Part shown: positions 6,570 to 17,407 of the stretch, in pieces | How positions within the stretch are numbered: the first letter of the stretch is position 1 | How the letters are laid out: each line of letters starts with the position of its first letter | From: an uncultured Erysipelotrichaceae bacterium | Lineage (GTDB): Bacteria; Bacillota_I; Bacilli_A; Erysipelotrichales; Coprobacillaceae | Assembly (NCBI GenBank): GCA_900544435.1 | Contig: UQVG01000013.1 | Location: 1 to 17,425, forward strand | DNA length: 17,425 nt | Direction of reading: 5' to 3' | Notes under the pieces: generated by a model | What the model was told of the DNA's origin: nothing | Seen by the model: only the letters and a program-made list of their open reading frames with translations | The model's database searches: none | Made by a program: the position numbers and the translations under genes

Positions 6570-6749
6570 ATGGCAAAAACTGTAGTAAGAGAAAACGAAT
6601 CTTTAGATGACGCTTTACGTCGTTTTAAAAGACAAGTATCTAGAACAGGTACCCTTGCTGAAGCTCGTAAAAGAGAATTCTATGTTAAACCAGGATTAAA
6701 AAGAAAATTAAAATCTGAAGCAGCAAGAAAAAATAATAAAAAAAGATAA
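6570..6749 (+). CDS. rpsU: 30S ribosomal protein S21
   Basis: Component of the small ribosomal subunit, bound near the 3' end of 16S rRNA. The 59-residue product begins [21 protein letters not shown] and continues with [11 protein letters not shown] and a lysine/arginine-rich tail, the full length and typical shape of Bacillota S21. An AAAGGGGGGA binding site precedes the ATG. It has its own promoter and terminator, separating the accessory run from the pyrimidine genes. Confidence 0.97.
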   Translation: MAKTVVRENESLDDALRRFKRQVSRTGTLAEARKREFYVKPGLKRKLKSEAARKNNKKR

Positions 6750-6756
6750 TAAAAAT

Positions 6757-6779
6757 ACAGCCTTCTTGGCTGTTTTTTT
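6757..6779 (+). terminator. Rho-independent terminator after rpsU
   Basis: ACAGCC and GGCTGT form a 6-base stem around the loop TTCTT and are followed by a run of seven T, eight bases after the rpsU stop. Confidence 0.9.
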
Positions 6780-6793
6780 ATGCCGTTTTTTCA

Positions 6794-6822
6794 TTGAAAA
6801 AATAAGTATCATTTAGTATACT
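6794..6822 (+). promoter_or_regulatory. Promoter of the pyrC-pyrK-pyrD operon
   Basis: TTGAAA (6794-6799) and TATACT (6817-6822) are 17 bases apart. Only 47 bases then lead to the pyrC ATG; I see no PyrR-type attenuator hairpin in this short leader, so control by PyrR is not supported here. Confidence 0.75.
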
Positions 6823-6869
6823 TTATATGATAAAAATAAAGATGTTTTTAATCGAAAAAGGGAGAAACT

Positions 6870-8132
6870 ATGAAAACTGTATTAAAAAATGGAAATGTTT
6901 TTTACCAAAATAAAATTCAAAAATTAGATGTAGAAATTGATGGTGAAACAATTAGTCAAATAGGTCATGATTTAGATGGTGAAAATATAATTGATTGTAC
7001 AGATCTTTTAGTAACACCAGGTTTTGTTGATCTTCATGTTCATTTACGTGAACCAGGATTTGAACATAAAGGAACTATTAAAACAGAAACTTTATCTGCT
7101 AAATATGGAGGGTATACGCATATTGTAGCGATGGCTAATACAAATCCATGTATGGATGATAAAGAAACTATTGAAGATTTTATTCAAAGAGTTCAAAAAG
7201 ATAGCTCTATTCATACATATACTTATAGTGCTATTACGAAAGATTTAAAAGGACAAGAGCTTGTTGATTTTAAAGAAAATAATGCTTTTGATATTGTACA
7301 GGGATTTTCTGATGATGGAAAAGGTGTTCAAAGTAAAGAAATGATGGCAAAAGCCATGAAAGAAGCAAAAGCAATCAATAGTATTATTGTTGCTCATTGT
7401 GAAGATGAAGGAGAACTTGAAAAAGGAGCATGTATTAACTTAGGACGTGTTTCTAAAGAAAATGGTCTTGTAGGAATCAATAATGCTTCAGAATATAATC
7501 ATGCTTTACGTGATTTACAATTATCTAAAGAAATTGGTAATCGTTATCATATTTGTCATATTTCTACTAAAGAAACTGTGGCAGGGTTAAGAGAATATCG
7601 AAAACAAGGACTTCCTGTTTCAGGAGAAGCTTGTCCACATCATTTGATTTTAACAGATGAAAATATTAAAAACTTAAATCCAAATTATAAAATGAATCCA
7701 CCACTTCGAAGTAAAGAAGATTTAGATGCTTTAATTGAAGGACTTAAAGATGGAACAGTGACATGTATCTCAACAGATCATGCACCTCATAGTGATGAAG
7801 AAAAATTAAAACCAATTGATCAAGCACCATTTGGTATTATTGGTAATCAACATGCTTTTAGTCTTGTTTATACATATTTAGTTAAAAAGAATTTGTTAGA
7901 TTTAGAAACTGTTTTAAAATGTATGACAGTCAATCCAAGTCAAGTCATTGGATTGGATCATGATATGGCAGTTGGTAAAAAAGCTAATATTGCCATCATT
8001 GATTTAAATGAAGAATATACGATTACGAGAGATAATATTTATTCAAAAGCAAAGAATACACCATTTTTAGATACAAAATGTTTTGGTTTAGTAAAATATC
8101 ATATTTTAGATGGAAAGATTGAAAAATTATAG
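6870..8132 (+). CDS. pyrC: Dihydroorotase (class I)
   Basis: Cyclises N-carbamoyl-L-aspartate to L-dihydroorotate, the third step of de novo UMP synthesis, in the cytoplasm. The 420-residue product has the amidohydrolase metal site: DLHVHLREPG (H56, H58, with R60 for substrate), the aspartate-rich SDDGKG (about 147-152), AHCED (H176), HICHIST (H228/H230) and STDHAPH (D303). N90 in AMANTNP is also conserved. Length and motifs are those of the class I enzymes of Bacillota. GGGAGAAAC precedes the ATG. It is the first gene of an operon with pyrK and pyrD, which perform the next step. Confidence 0.96.
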   Translation: MKTVLKNGNVFYQNKIQKLDVEIDGETISQIGHDLDGENIIDCTDLLVTPGFVDLHVHLREPGFEHKGTIKTETLSAKYGGYTHIVAMANTNPCMDDKETIEDFIQRVQKDSSIHTYTYSAITKDLKGQELVDFKENNAFDIVQGFSDDGKGVQSKEMMAKAMKEAKAINSIIVAHCEDEGELEKGACINLGRVSKENGLVGINNASEYNHALRDLQLSKEIGNRYHICHISTKETVAGLREYRKQGLPVSGEACPHHLILTDENIKNLNPNYKMNPPLRSKEDLDALIEGLKDGTVTCISTDHAPHSDEEKLKPIDQAPFGIIGNQHAFSLVYTYLVKKNLLDLETVLKCMTVNPSQVIGLDHDMAVGKKANIAIIDLNEEYTITRDNIYSKAKNTPFLDTKCFGLVKYHILDGKIEKL

Positions 8133-8141
8133 GAGGAGTTT

Positions 8142-8894
8142 ATGAACTATCAAGGGTTAATGGAAATTACAAAGATTGAAAACATTGCAGATGATGTTTA
8201 TGAAATGACTTTAAAGGGAGAAGGGGCTAAATATATTAGTCAACCTGGTCAATTTATTAACATTAAGATCAATGAAAGTTTACAACCTTATCTTAGAAGA
8301 CCAATGTCTATTTCAGATTATGATGAAAATACAATTGTGATTGTTTTTAAAGTTGTTGGTCAAGGAACAGAAATTTTAAAGAATAAACAAATTGGAGATC
8401 AATTGGATTGTTTAATTGGTTTAGGAAATGGTTTTACTGTTCAAGAAGGAAAAGCTTTACTTATTGGTGGAGGACTTGGAACACCACCTCTTTATAACTT
8501 AGGTAAAAAATTAAAAGAAAAAGGTGTAGAAGTAACAACTGTTTTAGGATTCTCTTCTAAAAAAGATGTTTTCTATATTGATAAATTCCAAGAATTTGGA
8601 GATGTATTAATTGCGACAATGGATGGTTCTTTAGGTGTTAAAGGAACAGTTATTGATGTTATTAAAAAGGCTAATTTAACATTTGATCATTATTATACAT
8701 GTGGACCTGAACCAATGTTAGATGCGCTTGCCTTAAATTATCCAGAACACGGACAACTTTCTTTTGAAGCAAGAATGGGATGTGGTTTTGGAGCTTGTAT
8801 GGGATGTTCATGTAAAGTGAAAACAAAACCTTATAAACGTATTTGTGTAGAAGGACCAATTTTACTAAGTGAGGAGGTTATTGTAAATGGTTAA
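8142..8894 (+). CDS. pyrK: Dihydroorotate dehydrogenase electron-transfer subunit PyrK
   Basis: Passes electrons from the PyrD flavin to NAD+ in the class 1B dihydroorotate dehydrogenase. The 250-residue protein has a ferredoxin-reductase-like fold: RRPMSI (52-57) for FAD, the NAD+-site glycine motif [13 protein letters not shown] (108-120), CGPEPML (187-193), and the C-terminal [2Fe-2S] ligands C214, C219, C222 and C235 in [12 protein letters not shown] and ICVEGP. All four ligands are present. It starts nine bases after pyrC with an AGGAGG site and its last 8 bases overlap pyrD, as fits two subunits of one enzyme. Confidence 0.96.
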   Translation: MNYQGLMEITKIENIADDVYEMTLKGEGAKYISQPGQFINIKINESLQPYLRRPMSISDYDENTIVIVFKVVGQGTEILKNKQIGDQLDCLIGLGNGFTVQEGKALLIGGGLGTPPLYNLGKKLKEKGVEVTTVLGFSSKKDVFYIDKFQEFGDVLIATMDGSLGVKGTVIDVIKKANLTFDHYYTCGPEPMLDALALNYPEHGQLSFEARMGCGFGACMGCSCKVKTKPYKRICVEGPILLSEEVIVNG

Positions 8895-9804
8895 TTTAAA
8901 AGTTAAACTTCCAGGTTTAGAAATGAAAAATCCAGTTATTCCAGCGTCAGGAACTTTTGGATTTGGATATGAATTTACAAGATTTTATGATATTAATGTT
9001 TTAGGAAGTATCATGATTAAAGGAACAACGCTTGAACCACGTTATGGAAATCCTTTACCACGTATTGCGGAAGGGCCAAGTGGAATGCTTAATGCGATTG
9101 GACTCCAAAATCCTGGTGTTGATGCGGTTATGTCACATGAGCTAGAAGAACTTCGTAAATGTTATAATGATAAAGTCATCGCTAATATTGGTGGAAGCTG
9201 TATTGATGACTATGTTGAAACAGCTAAACGTATTTCAACACATGATATGGTAGGAGCATTAGAACTTAATATTTCTTGTCCAAATGTTCATAGTGGAGGT
9301 ATTCAATTTGGAACAAATCCACAAATGGCTGCGGATGTTACACGTAAAGTAAAAGCAGTTTCTCAAAAACCGGTTTATGTTAAACTTTCTCCTAATGTAA
9401 CAGATATCGTTGAAATGGCAAAGGCCGTAGAAGAAGCTGGAGCTGATGGAATTACAATGATCAATACTTTAGTAGGTATGCGTTTTAATATCAAAACTGG
9501 AAAACCAATTATCGCTAATGGAACTGGTGGTTATTCAGGACCAGCTATTTTCCCAGTAGCTTTACGTATGGTTCATCAAGTAAGTAAAGCTGTTAAGATT
9601 CCAGTAATTGGTATGGGTGGTATTTCAAGTGCCCATGATGTTATTGAAATGATGGTTGCAGGCGCAAGCGCTGTGGCGATTGGTTGTCAAAACCTTGTTG
9701 ATCCATATGCTTGTTATAAAATTATTCAAGATTTACCAAAAGAACTTGAAAAACTTGGTGTTGAAGATATTAATGATATCGTTGGATTATCACATCAATA
9801 TTAA
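8887..9804 (+). CDS. pyrD: Dihydroorotate dehydrogenase, class 1B catalytic subunit
   Basis: Oxidises dihydroorotate to orotate with FMN, the fourth step of UMP synthesis. The 305-residue TIM barrel shows PASGTFGFG (19-27), MIKGTT with FMN-contacting K45, [23 protein letters not shown] (55-77), [12 protein letters not shown] with the active-site base C131 that marks class 1, YVKLSPNV, and [11 protein letters not shown] with GASAVAIG for the FMN phosphate. A cysteine base and the adjoining pyrK identify the NAD+-dependent 1B type. Its GAGGAGG binding site lies inside the end of pyrK. Confidence 0.97.
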   Translation: MVNLKVKLPGLEMKNPVIPASGTFGFGYEFTRFYDINVLGSIMIKGTTLEPRYGNPLPRIAEGPSGMLNAIGLQNPGVDAVMSHELEELRKCYNDKVIANIGGSCIDDYVETAKRISTHDMVGALELNISCPNVHSGGIQFGTNPQMAADVTRKVKAVSQKPVYVKLSPNVTDIVEMAKAVEEAGADGITMINTLVGMRFNIKTGKPIIANGTGGYSGPAIFPVALRMVHQVSKAVKIPVIGMGGISSAHDVIEMMVAGASAVAIGCQNLVDPYACYKIIQDLPKELEKLGVEDINDIVGLSHQY

Positions 9805-9831
9805 AAAGAGAAATGAAAGATTTCTCTTTTT
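9805..9831 (+). terminator. Terminator of the pyr operon
   Basis: A perfect 10-base stem, AAAGAGAAAT with ATTTCTCTTT, and loop GAAAG directly after the pyrD stop, running into a T-tract. AT-rich but well formed. Confidence 0.8.
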
Positions 9832-9849
9832 CTATCATTATCCATGTAA

Positions 9850-9855
9850 TATAAT
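9850..9855 (+). promoter_or_regulatory. Probable pcrA -10 element
   Basis: TATAAT lies 22 bases before the pcrA ATG, directly after the pyr terminator. The -35 region is T-rich and does not match the consensus. Confidence 0.5.
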
Positions 9856-9877
9856 AAGATAAATAGGGGTGAAATAA

Positions 9878-12028
9878 ATGGATTTAGATACATTGTTAAA
9901 TAAAAATCAAAAAGAAGCAGCAACGTATTTAGATAGTCACTTAAGAATTATTGCGGGGGCAGGTTCTGGAAAAACAAGAGTCGTGACTTATCGTATTGCA
10001 CATTTAATACAGGATGTAGGAATTGATCCTCGTTCTATTTTGGCAATCACTTTTACCAATAAAGCTGCTAACGAGATGAAAGAAAGAGTGAATGAAGTTG
10101 TAGGTATTCATGGAAGTGGAACGCTTATTTGTACGATTCATTCTTTATGTGTGAGATTTTTAAGACAACATATTAATGTTTTAAATTATCCAAGTAATTT
10201 TACAATTATGGATGAAGAAGATCAAAAAGCACTTATTAAAAAGCTTTATACACAATTAGAAATAGATGCAAAAGTTATTTCTATTAAAAGCATGATCAAT
10301 ACAATTTCTTCATATAAAACAGCAAGAGTTTCTCCACAAAGAGCTATTGAATTAGCTGGACAATTTTCAGGAGAACTCAAAAAAGCAAAAGTCTATGAAG
10401 CCTATGAAAACTATAAAGAAGATCATTTCTTATTAGATTTTGATGATTTATTATTAAAAGCAGTTTATATTTTAGATAATTATCCAGATATATTAGAAAA
10501 ATGGCAAAGAAAGTTCCAATATATTCATGTAGATGAATTCCAAGATGTAGGTGAAATTGAATATCATTTAGTTCAATTATTATCAAAATATGCTATTGTT
10601 TGTGTTGTTGGAGATCCTGATCAAACAATCTATAGTTTTAGAGGAGCAGATGTTCATTTTATTTTAGATTTTGATAAAGACTTTAAACCAAATAAAACAA
10701 TTATTCTTGATCAAAACTATCGTTCAACTGGAAATATATTAAAAGTATCAAATAATTTAATTCGTAAAAATAGTCAACGTTTAGAAAAGAATCTTTTTAC
10801 AAAGCAAACAGGTGGAGAAGATGTGATTCACCATGTTGCTAAAAGTGAAGAAGAGGAAGCTAATTGGATTGCTAATAAAATCGAAGATATTGTAAATAAT
10901 CAAGATGGGGTTAATTATCGTGATATTGCAATTTTATATCGTGCAAACTATTTATCACGTACGATTGAACAAGTATTGATTCGTAAAGGAATTGATTATC
11001 GTATTTTTGGTGGTTTAAAATTCTTTAATCGTAAAGAAGTTAAAGATGCTTTAAGTTATTTAAGACTTGTTTGTAATCAAGAAGATTTAGCGTTTGAAAG
11101 AATTATTAATACACCAGCCAGAGGTATTGGTAAAAAAACATTAGAAAATATTCAATTAGTAGCACTTAATCATCAAATTTCACTTTATGATGCTTTAACG
11201 CTTCATAGTGATGAAATTAGACTTTCTAATAAATCAAAAAAAGAAGTGCGAATTTTAGTTGAAGCAATTGAAAAAGCAAGACGTTCAACTTTACCATTAC
11301 ATGAAATGTTTGAAAATTTAATGATTGATGTTGGTTACATTGAAATGCTCAAAAATGATTTAGAAGATAATCGTATTGATAATATTCATGAATTACAACG
11401 TTCAATTTATGATTTCCAAGCGTCTCATGAAGATGCCCCAACATTAGAAAATTATTTACAAGATATTTCTTTATATACAGATAATGATGCAATTGATCAA
11501 GGTCAATATGTTTCTTTAATGTCTATTCATATGGCTAAAGGTCTAGAATTTGATTATGTCTTTGTTTTAGGCTTATCTGAAGGAATTTTCCCAAGCTTTA
11601 GAAGTTTAGCTGAAGATGGAGATGATGGCCTTGAAGAAGAAAGAAGACTCGCATATGTAGCCTTTACAAGAGCGAGAAAACAACTTTTCTTAACGGATAG
11701 TGAAGGATTTAGTTTTGTGACAGATTCGCCTAAAATTTCTAGTCGTTTCATTGATGAAGTAGGAAATGAAGGAATTATTCATAGCGGAAGTAAGCCTCGT
11801 TTTAAAACAACAGATTATGTACCTAAACAAACAGTGTCTAAAGCAGAATTGATTGGGGATAATAAGGTTGATGATTGGAAAGTTGGAGATCTTGTAAATC
11901 ATGATATTTTTGGTAAGGGTGTTGTTGTTAAGGTCAATAAGAATATTTTAGATATTGCTTTTGAACTTCCAGCAGGGCTTAAGTCTTTAATGGCTAATCA
12001 TAAAGCTTTGAAAAAACTTACAAATTAG
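9878..12028 (+). CDS. pcrA: ATP-dependent DNA helicase PcrA (UvrD/Rep family)
   Basis: 3'-5' DNA helicase used in repair, plasmid replication and clearing of transcription-replication conflicts. The 716-residue protein has all superfamily 1A motifs: NKNQKEA Q-motif (8-14), Walker A AGAGSGKT (26-33), AITFTNKAANEM, Walker B DEFQD (219-223), GDPDQTIYSFRG (from 245), LDQNYRS, VSLMSIHMAKGLEFDYVFV (about 545) and RRLAYVAFTRAR (about 588). The last 50 residues (about 665-714, DWKVGDLV...GKGVVVKV) form the Tudor-like tail that in Bacillus PcrA contacts RNA polymerase. GGGGTG is the binding site. It is followed by ligA and camS, a known Bacillota order. Confidence 0.97.
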   Translation: MDLDTLLNKNQKEAATYLDSHLRIIAGAGSGKTRVVTYRIAHLIQDVGIDPRSILAITFTNKAANEMKERVNEVVGIHGSGTLICTIHSLCVRFLRQHINVLNYPSNFTIMDEEDQKALIKKLYTQLEIDAKVISIKSMINTISSYKTARVSPQRAIELAGQFSGELKKAKVYEAYENYKEDHFLLDFDDLLLKAVYILDNYPDILEKWQRKFQYIHVDEFQDVGEIEYHLVQLLSKYAIVCVVGDPDQTIYSFRGADVHFILDFDKDFKPNKTIILDQNYRSTGNILKVSNNLIRKNSQRLEKNLFTKQTGGEDVIHHVAKSEEEEANWIANKIEDIVNNQDGVNYRDIAILYRANYLSRTIEQVLIRKGIDYRIFGGLKFFNRKEVKDALSYLRLVCNQEDLAFERIINTPARGIGKKTLENIQLVALNHQISLYDALTLHSDEIRLSNKSKKEVRILVEAIEKARRSTLPLHEMFENLMIDVGYIEMLKNDLEDNRIDNIHELQRSIYDFQASHEDAPTLENYLQDISLYTDNDAIDQGQYVSLMSIHMAKGLEFDYVFVLGLSEGIFPSFRSLAEDGDDGLEEERRLAYVAFTRARKQLFLTDSEGFSFVTDSPKISSRFIDEVGNEGIIHSGSKPRFKTTDYVPKQTVSKAELIGDNKVDDWKVGDLVNHDIFGKGVVVKVNKNILDIAFELPAGLKSLMANHKALKKLTN

Positions 12029-12050
12029 AGAATTCTTGGAATTCTCTTTT
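12027..12050 (+). terminator. Terminator after pcrA, overlapping the stop codon
   Basis: AGAGAATTC and GAATTCTCT pair over 9 bases with a TTG loop and a T-run. The left arm begins inside the pcrA TAG stop, so termination and the end of translation share bases. Confidence 0.85.
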
Positions 12051-12061
12051 TAGTATTATTT

Positions 12062-12070
12062 TGTTATAAT
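12062..12070 (+). promoter_or_regulatory. Extended -10 promoter of ligA
   Basis: TGTTATAAT matches TGnTATAAT, 27 bases before the ligA ATG and just after the pcrA terminator; the -35 region is weak. Confidence 0.7.
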
Positions 12071-12082
12071 AAAAAAGATTGA

Positions 12083-14092
<2,010 letters not shown>

Positions 14093-14097
14093 TTTCG

Positions 14098-14106
14098 TGT
14101 TATAAT
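14098..14106 (+). promoter_or_regulatory. Extended -10 promoter of camS
   Basis: TGTTATAAT lies 5 bases after the ligA stop and 20 bases before the camS ATG. The upstream promoter half must lie within the ligA coding region. Confidence 0.65.
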
Positions 14107-14126
14107 GCATAAAAAAGGAGGTCACT

Positions 14127-15173
14127 ATGAAAAAAATAGTTACTATTATTCTTTGTTTGCTTATATGTACAGGGTGTACATCAACTTCTAGTAAAAAAGA
14201 AACAAAAAGTAGTCAAGATACATCATCTACAGATTCTTTAGATGATTCATTTTATCCTATTGTTAATTTAGGAACAAATTTAATAAGAGAAACTTTTTAT
14301 CAAGACTTTTCTTCATCTGAAGATTTTCAAACAATAGGTAGAGAATTACAAGCTTTATCGACAGATTATTTCTCTACTTCAGATTATTATATGTCTGAAG
14401 GTTTACAACTTGTTCAAAAAGATAAATATCAACTTTTAAAGAAAGAAAAATATTCTTTACAACCTTTAAATGGTGAAAAAGTAGATGGTCAAGAAATTAG
14501 TAAGATGGTAGAAAATATCAGTGAACAAGATTATTATGAAAAAAGTGGAGATAAATATACATTAAAGGGAATGTCAATTGCAATTATTTTGGATCCAAAA
14601 GGTGGGACAAATGCTGTCTTATCTGAAGGAAGCATTAATAGTTATGCTAAAGAAGTAATTCCAAAGTTATATAAATATCTTCAAACTAAAAAGTCTATTA
14701 AAGATATACCTACATTAATTGCTGTTTATCGTAAAAATGATAATGATGAAAATAGTTATAATGGACGTTTTATTTATAGTAGTTATTGTCAAAATGGTAA
14801 AGTTGGAAATATTAAGTCTTTAGATTATGCCACTTATATTTTTACAAGTGATGAAGCAAATAAAGCAGATGAAGCACTTTATTCTCAATTTTCGGTTTTT
14901 AAAAACAATGTAAAAAATGCTGTAACAGAAGCTGTTGGAGTAGTTGGTTATGGAAAATATGAAGATGGTTCAATTCAAAGCTTAAAAATTCAAATTACAG
15001 CAAGTGTAAAAAGTTATACAGAACTTATTTATGTAGTAGAAACAGTTGCTGATCAAATGGATAATCATTTTTCGGGGTTTGATAGTTATGCTGTGATTAA
15101 TGATCAAGATGGATTAAAAGCGGTTGTAATTAAAAATGCTGGAAAGGATGCACAAAGTACATTATTGTATTAA
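14127..15173 (+). CDS. camS: CamS-family lipoprotein
   Basis: CamS lipoproteins are precursors whose signal peptide yields the staphylococcal/enterococcal sex-pheromone peptides; the function of the mature protein is unclear. The 348-residue product has a lipoprotein signal: KK, a hydrophobic stretch IVTIILCLLI, and a lipobox ending TGC with C17 as the lipidated residue, then a serine/lysine-rich linker to about 40. The body contains YPIVNLGTNLIRE, the MSIAIILDP stretch and DQMDNHFSGFDSYAVI, which I place in the CamS family. Position after pcrA-ligA, as in Bacillus and Staphylococcus, supports this. It would be anchored on the outer face of the membrane. AAAGGAGG is the binding site. Confidence 0.88.
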   Translation: MKKIVTIILCLLICTGCTSTSSKKETKSSQDTSSTDSLDDSFYPIVNLGTNLIRETFYQDFSSSEDFQTIGRELQALSTDYFSTSDYYMSEGLQLVQKDKYQLLKKEKYSLQPLNGEKVDGQEISKMVENISEQDYYEKSGDKYTLKGMSIAIILDPKGGTNAVLSEGSINSYAKEVIPKLYKYLQTKKSIKDIPTLIAVYRKNDNDENSYNGRFIYSSYCQNGKVGNIKSLDYATYIFTSDEANKADEALYSQFSVFKNNVKNAVTEAVGVVGYGKYEDGSIQSLKIQITASVKSYTELIYVVETVADQMDNHFSGFDSYAVINDQDGLKAVVIKNAGKDAQSTLLY

Positions 15174-15193
15174 TGATAGACATTTGATACAAT
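15165..15193 (+). promoter_or_regulatory. Promoter of the 242-residue membrane protein gene
   Basis: TTGTAT (15165-15170, inside the end of camS) and TACAAT (15188-15193) are 17 bases apart, and the -10 is preceded by TGA, giving an extended -10. Confidence 0.6.
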
Positions 15194-15214
15194 GGTAGAA
15201 GAGAAGGTGAAATA

Positions 15215-15943
15215 ATGGCAAGAGAAAGATTTTCTTTTGATGATACGATAGAATATGATAAAGATGAATTAAAACCTAACAATGATATTCATGCAAATCA
15301 TACAGGAAAGTTTACATTTGATGATGAAGTAAAGGAGAACAAGGTGGCTAAACCTCAAAAGAAGAAAAGAAAATTAAAAATATGGCATGTTGTTTTAACA
15401 TTATTTGTTGTAGTAGTAATTGCTTTTTTCCTTTATATTTTTGTTTTTTCAGGAAATAATAGTGGACCTGTTTATGGGGAAAGATGTGCAAAATTATTAA
15501 CTGTTGATAAAAATGCAATTACTCAAGTTGAATCACAAATAGAGCAAGATGGAAATATTCAAGATGTAACCATTAAAGTAAGTTGTCGAACAATTAAACT
15601 GACTTATCAATTAGCTGATAATATTCAAGTTGATACTGCTAAATCTTTAGTTGAAAATTCTTTACATACTTTTGATGATGCAATGGGTCAAAGTAAAGAA
15701 GATGGGGCTGCTTGGTCACAACTTTTAAATAAAGCAAATGGTCGTTTACAATATGATTTAGAAATTATTGTAAAATCTAATGGTGAAAGTGATTTCCCAC
15801 TTTTTGGAACAAAGCATGCAGGTGTTGATGCTATTACTTATACTGGTCAAAATGTTAAAGATCAAGCATCAGCAGATAAAGCTATTCAAAGACAAGCAGA
15901 AGTAGATGCTGCAAATAAAGCTGCAGCAAATAATAATCAATAA
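15215..15943 (+). CDS. Unrecognised single-pass membrane protein with repeated FDD tail motif
   Basis: 242 residues. A charged cytoplasmic tail (1-55) ends in a lysine cluster KPQKKKRKLK, followed by one membrane helix at about 56-79, and an extracellular part rich in asparagine, glutamine and aspartate. The positive charge before the helix predicts the N-terminus inside. The tail carries a short motif twice, RFSFDD (5-10) and KFTFDD (32-37). The outside part has only two cysteines, C91 and C124, which could form one disulfide, and ends in an alanine/asparagine-rich tail. I do not recognise the family. Its place next to camS and its topology suggest a cell-envelope role, which is only a guess. 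AGAAGGTG precedes the ATG. Confidence 0.7.
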   Translation: MARERFSFDDTIEYDKDELKPNNDIHANHTGKFTFDDEVKENKVAKPQKKKRKLKIWHVVLTLFVVVVIAFFLYIFVFSGNNSGPVYGERCAKLLTVDKNAITQVESQIEQDGNIQDVTIKVSCRTIKLTYQLADNIQVDTAKSLVENSLHTFDDAMGQSKEDGAAWSQLLNKANGRLQYDLEIIVKSNGESDFPLFGTKHAGVDAITYTGQNVKDQASADKAIQRQAEVDAANKAAANNNQ

Positions 15944-15964
15944 ACGAGCCTAGCTCGTTTTTTT
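15942..15964 (+). terminator. Terminator overlapping the stop of the membrane protein gene
   Basis: AAACGAGC and GCTCGTTT form an 8-base stem with loop CTA, followed by seven T. The ribosome binding site GGAGG of the next gene begins one base after the T-run, so any transcript of that gene must come from readthrough or a promoter within this gene. Confidence 0.85.
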
Positions 15965-15974
15965 GGAGGAAAAA

Positions 15975-17327
15975 ATGAAAAAAAATGATTATTTTATAGG
16001 AGAATGTGTAGATCAATCTCATGATGGCAAAGGAATTGTTAAATATGAAGGATTTACTTATTTTGTAAATGGAATGATTACAGGAGAAGTAGGTCAAATT
16101 AAATGTATAAAAATGTTGAAAAATTATGGAGTAGGTAGACTTATTGAATTACATCAACCTTCACCTGAAAGAGTTAATCCTAAATGTCATATTTATCAAG
16201 GATGTGGTGGATGTCATTTAATGCATTTATCTAGTCTTGGACAACAAAACTTTAAAACAAAAAGAGTTAAGGATTGTATGGAAAGAATTGGACATTTAGA
16301 AGTAGATGTACAACCTTGTTTGATGCAAGAAGATCCTTGGTATTATCGTAATAAAGTACAAATGCCTTTAGGTTATGATAAAAATGGACAATTAGTGACA
16401 GGTTTTTATAAACAAAGAACAAATGATATTATTGCTTGTGATGAATGTTTGATTCAAAATAAAGAATCTAATGCTGTTATTCAAAGAGTTAAAGAACTCT
16501 TTGTAAAGTATGATATTAAACCTTATGATAAAGTAAAACATCAAGGAAATATTAAACATATTCTTACTAAAAAAGGTTATCATAGTGAAGAATTTATGCT
16601 TTGTTTCATTACATATCAAAAAACAATTAAACATATTGATAAAATTATAGAAACACTTGTTAAAGAATTTCCACATATTAAAACTATTATCCAAAATATT
16701 AATGAAAGACATGATAATGTCATTTTAGGAGAAGAAGAAAAGATTCTTTATGGAAAAGGCTATATTTATGATACATTATTAGGCAATCAATATAAAATTT
16801 CTTTAAAATCATTTTATCAAATCAATCCTATTCAAGTAGAAAAACTTTATCAAACAGCGATTGATTTAGCACATCTTACAAAAGAATCAACTGTCTTAGA
16901 TGCTTATTGTGGAATTGGGACCATTACCCTTTCACTTGCAAAACATGTAAAGAAAGTCTATGGAGTTGAAGTTGTTCCTCAAGCCATTGAAGATGCTAAA
17001 AATAATGCTTTACTTAATAAAATAGATAACGCTGATTTTGTTTGTGATGATGCTGGAAAATACATGGTCGAACTTGTTAAAAAGAATACTCATTTAGATG
17101 TTGTTTTTGTTGATCCACCTCGAAAAGGATGTTCAGAAGAATTCTTAGAACATTTATTACAAGCAAGTCCTAAAGAAATTATTTATATTTCTTGTGATGT
17201 TGCCACTCAAGCAAGAGATGCTAAGTATTTAAATGAGCATGGTTATACAATTACGAATTGTCAACCAGTAGATATGTTCCCACATACCTTCCACATTGAA
17301 AATATTTTAAGATTTGAGAAATCCTAG
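15975..17327 (+). CDS. rlmD: 23S rRNA (uracil-5-)-methyltransferase, RlmD/RumA family
   Basis: SAM-dependent enzyme methylating C5 of a uracil in 23S rRNA (U1939 in E. coli; Bacillota enzymes of this type may also modify U747). The 450-residue protein has an N-terminal TRAM domain (about 1-60), iron-sulfur ligands C71, C77, C80 with C155/C158 as fourth in DECLI, the SAM motif VLDAYCGIGTITL (307-319), DPPRKG (380-385), catalytic nucleophile C407 in YISCD and the base E442 in HIEN. GGAGG sits at 15965-15969, so the start is ATG 15975 and the in-frame TTG at 15963 is not used. In many Bacillota this gene lies near pcrA-ligA-camS with gatCAB between; those genes are absent here. Confidence 0.95.
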   Translation: MKKNDYFIGECVDQSHDGKGIVKYEGFTYFVNGMITGEVGQIKCIKMLKNYGVGRLIELHQPSPERVNPKCHIYQGCGGCHLMHLSSLGQQNFKTKRVKDCMERIGHLEVDVQPCLMQEDPWYYRNKVQMPLGYDKNGQLVTGFYKQRTNDIIACDECLIQNKESNAVIQRVKELFVKYDIKPYDKVKHQGNIKHILTKKGYHSEEFMLCFITYQKTIKHIDKIIETLVKEFPHIKTIIQNINERHDNVILGEEEKILYGKGYIYDTLLGNQYKISLKSFYQINPIQVEKLYQTAIDLAHLTKESTVLDAYCGIGTITLSLAKHVKKVYGVEVVPQAIEDAKNNALLNKIDNADFVCDDAGKYMVELVKKNTHLDVVFVDPPRKGCSEEFLEHLLQASPKEIIYISCDVATQARDAKYLNEHGYTITNCQPVDMFPHTFHIENILRFEKS

Positions 17328-17340
17328 TGATTTCTTTTTT
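17317..17340 (+). terminator. Terminator overlapping the end of rlmD
   Basis: AGAAATC and GATTTCT pair over 7 bases; the loop CTAGT contains the rlmD stop codon and a long T-run follows. Confidence 0.85.
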
Positions 17341-17373
17341 TATAGAAAATTATTTATAAATATGTATCGTAAA

Positions 17374-17407
17374 AATGATAAATGTATCAATTGGTACATT
17401 TATCATT
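17374..17407. repeat. 34-base near-perfect palindrome, possible operator
   Basis: Left arm AATGATAAATGTA and right arm TACATTTATCATT are exact complements over 13 bases around TCAATTGG, whose core CAATTG is itself a palindrome. No T-tract follows, so it is unlikely to be a terminator. It resembles the size and symmetry of a dimeric repressor site for a gene beyond the window. Confidence 0.55.

Noticed and set aside
6785..6801. TTTTTTC / GAAAAAA hairpin after the rpsU terminator
   Set aside because: Nearly all A and T, a small stem expected by chance in this composition, and it overlaps the pyrC -35 box.
6823..6869. PyrR attenuator in front of pyrC
   Set aside because: The 47-base leader holds no hairpin pair or PyrR-box-like sequence.
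15963..15974. TTG start of rlmD
   Set aside because: This region contains the ribosome binding site GGAGG; ATG at 15975 is correctly spaced.
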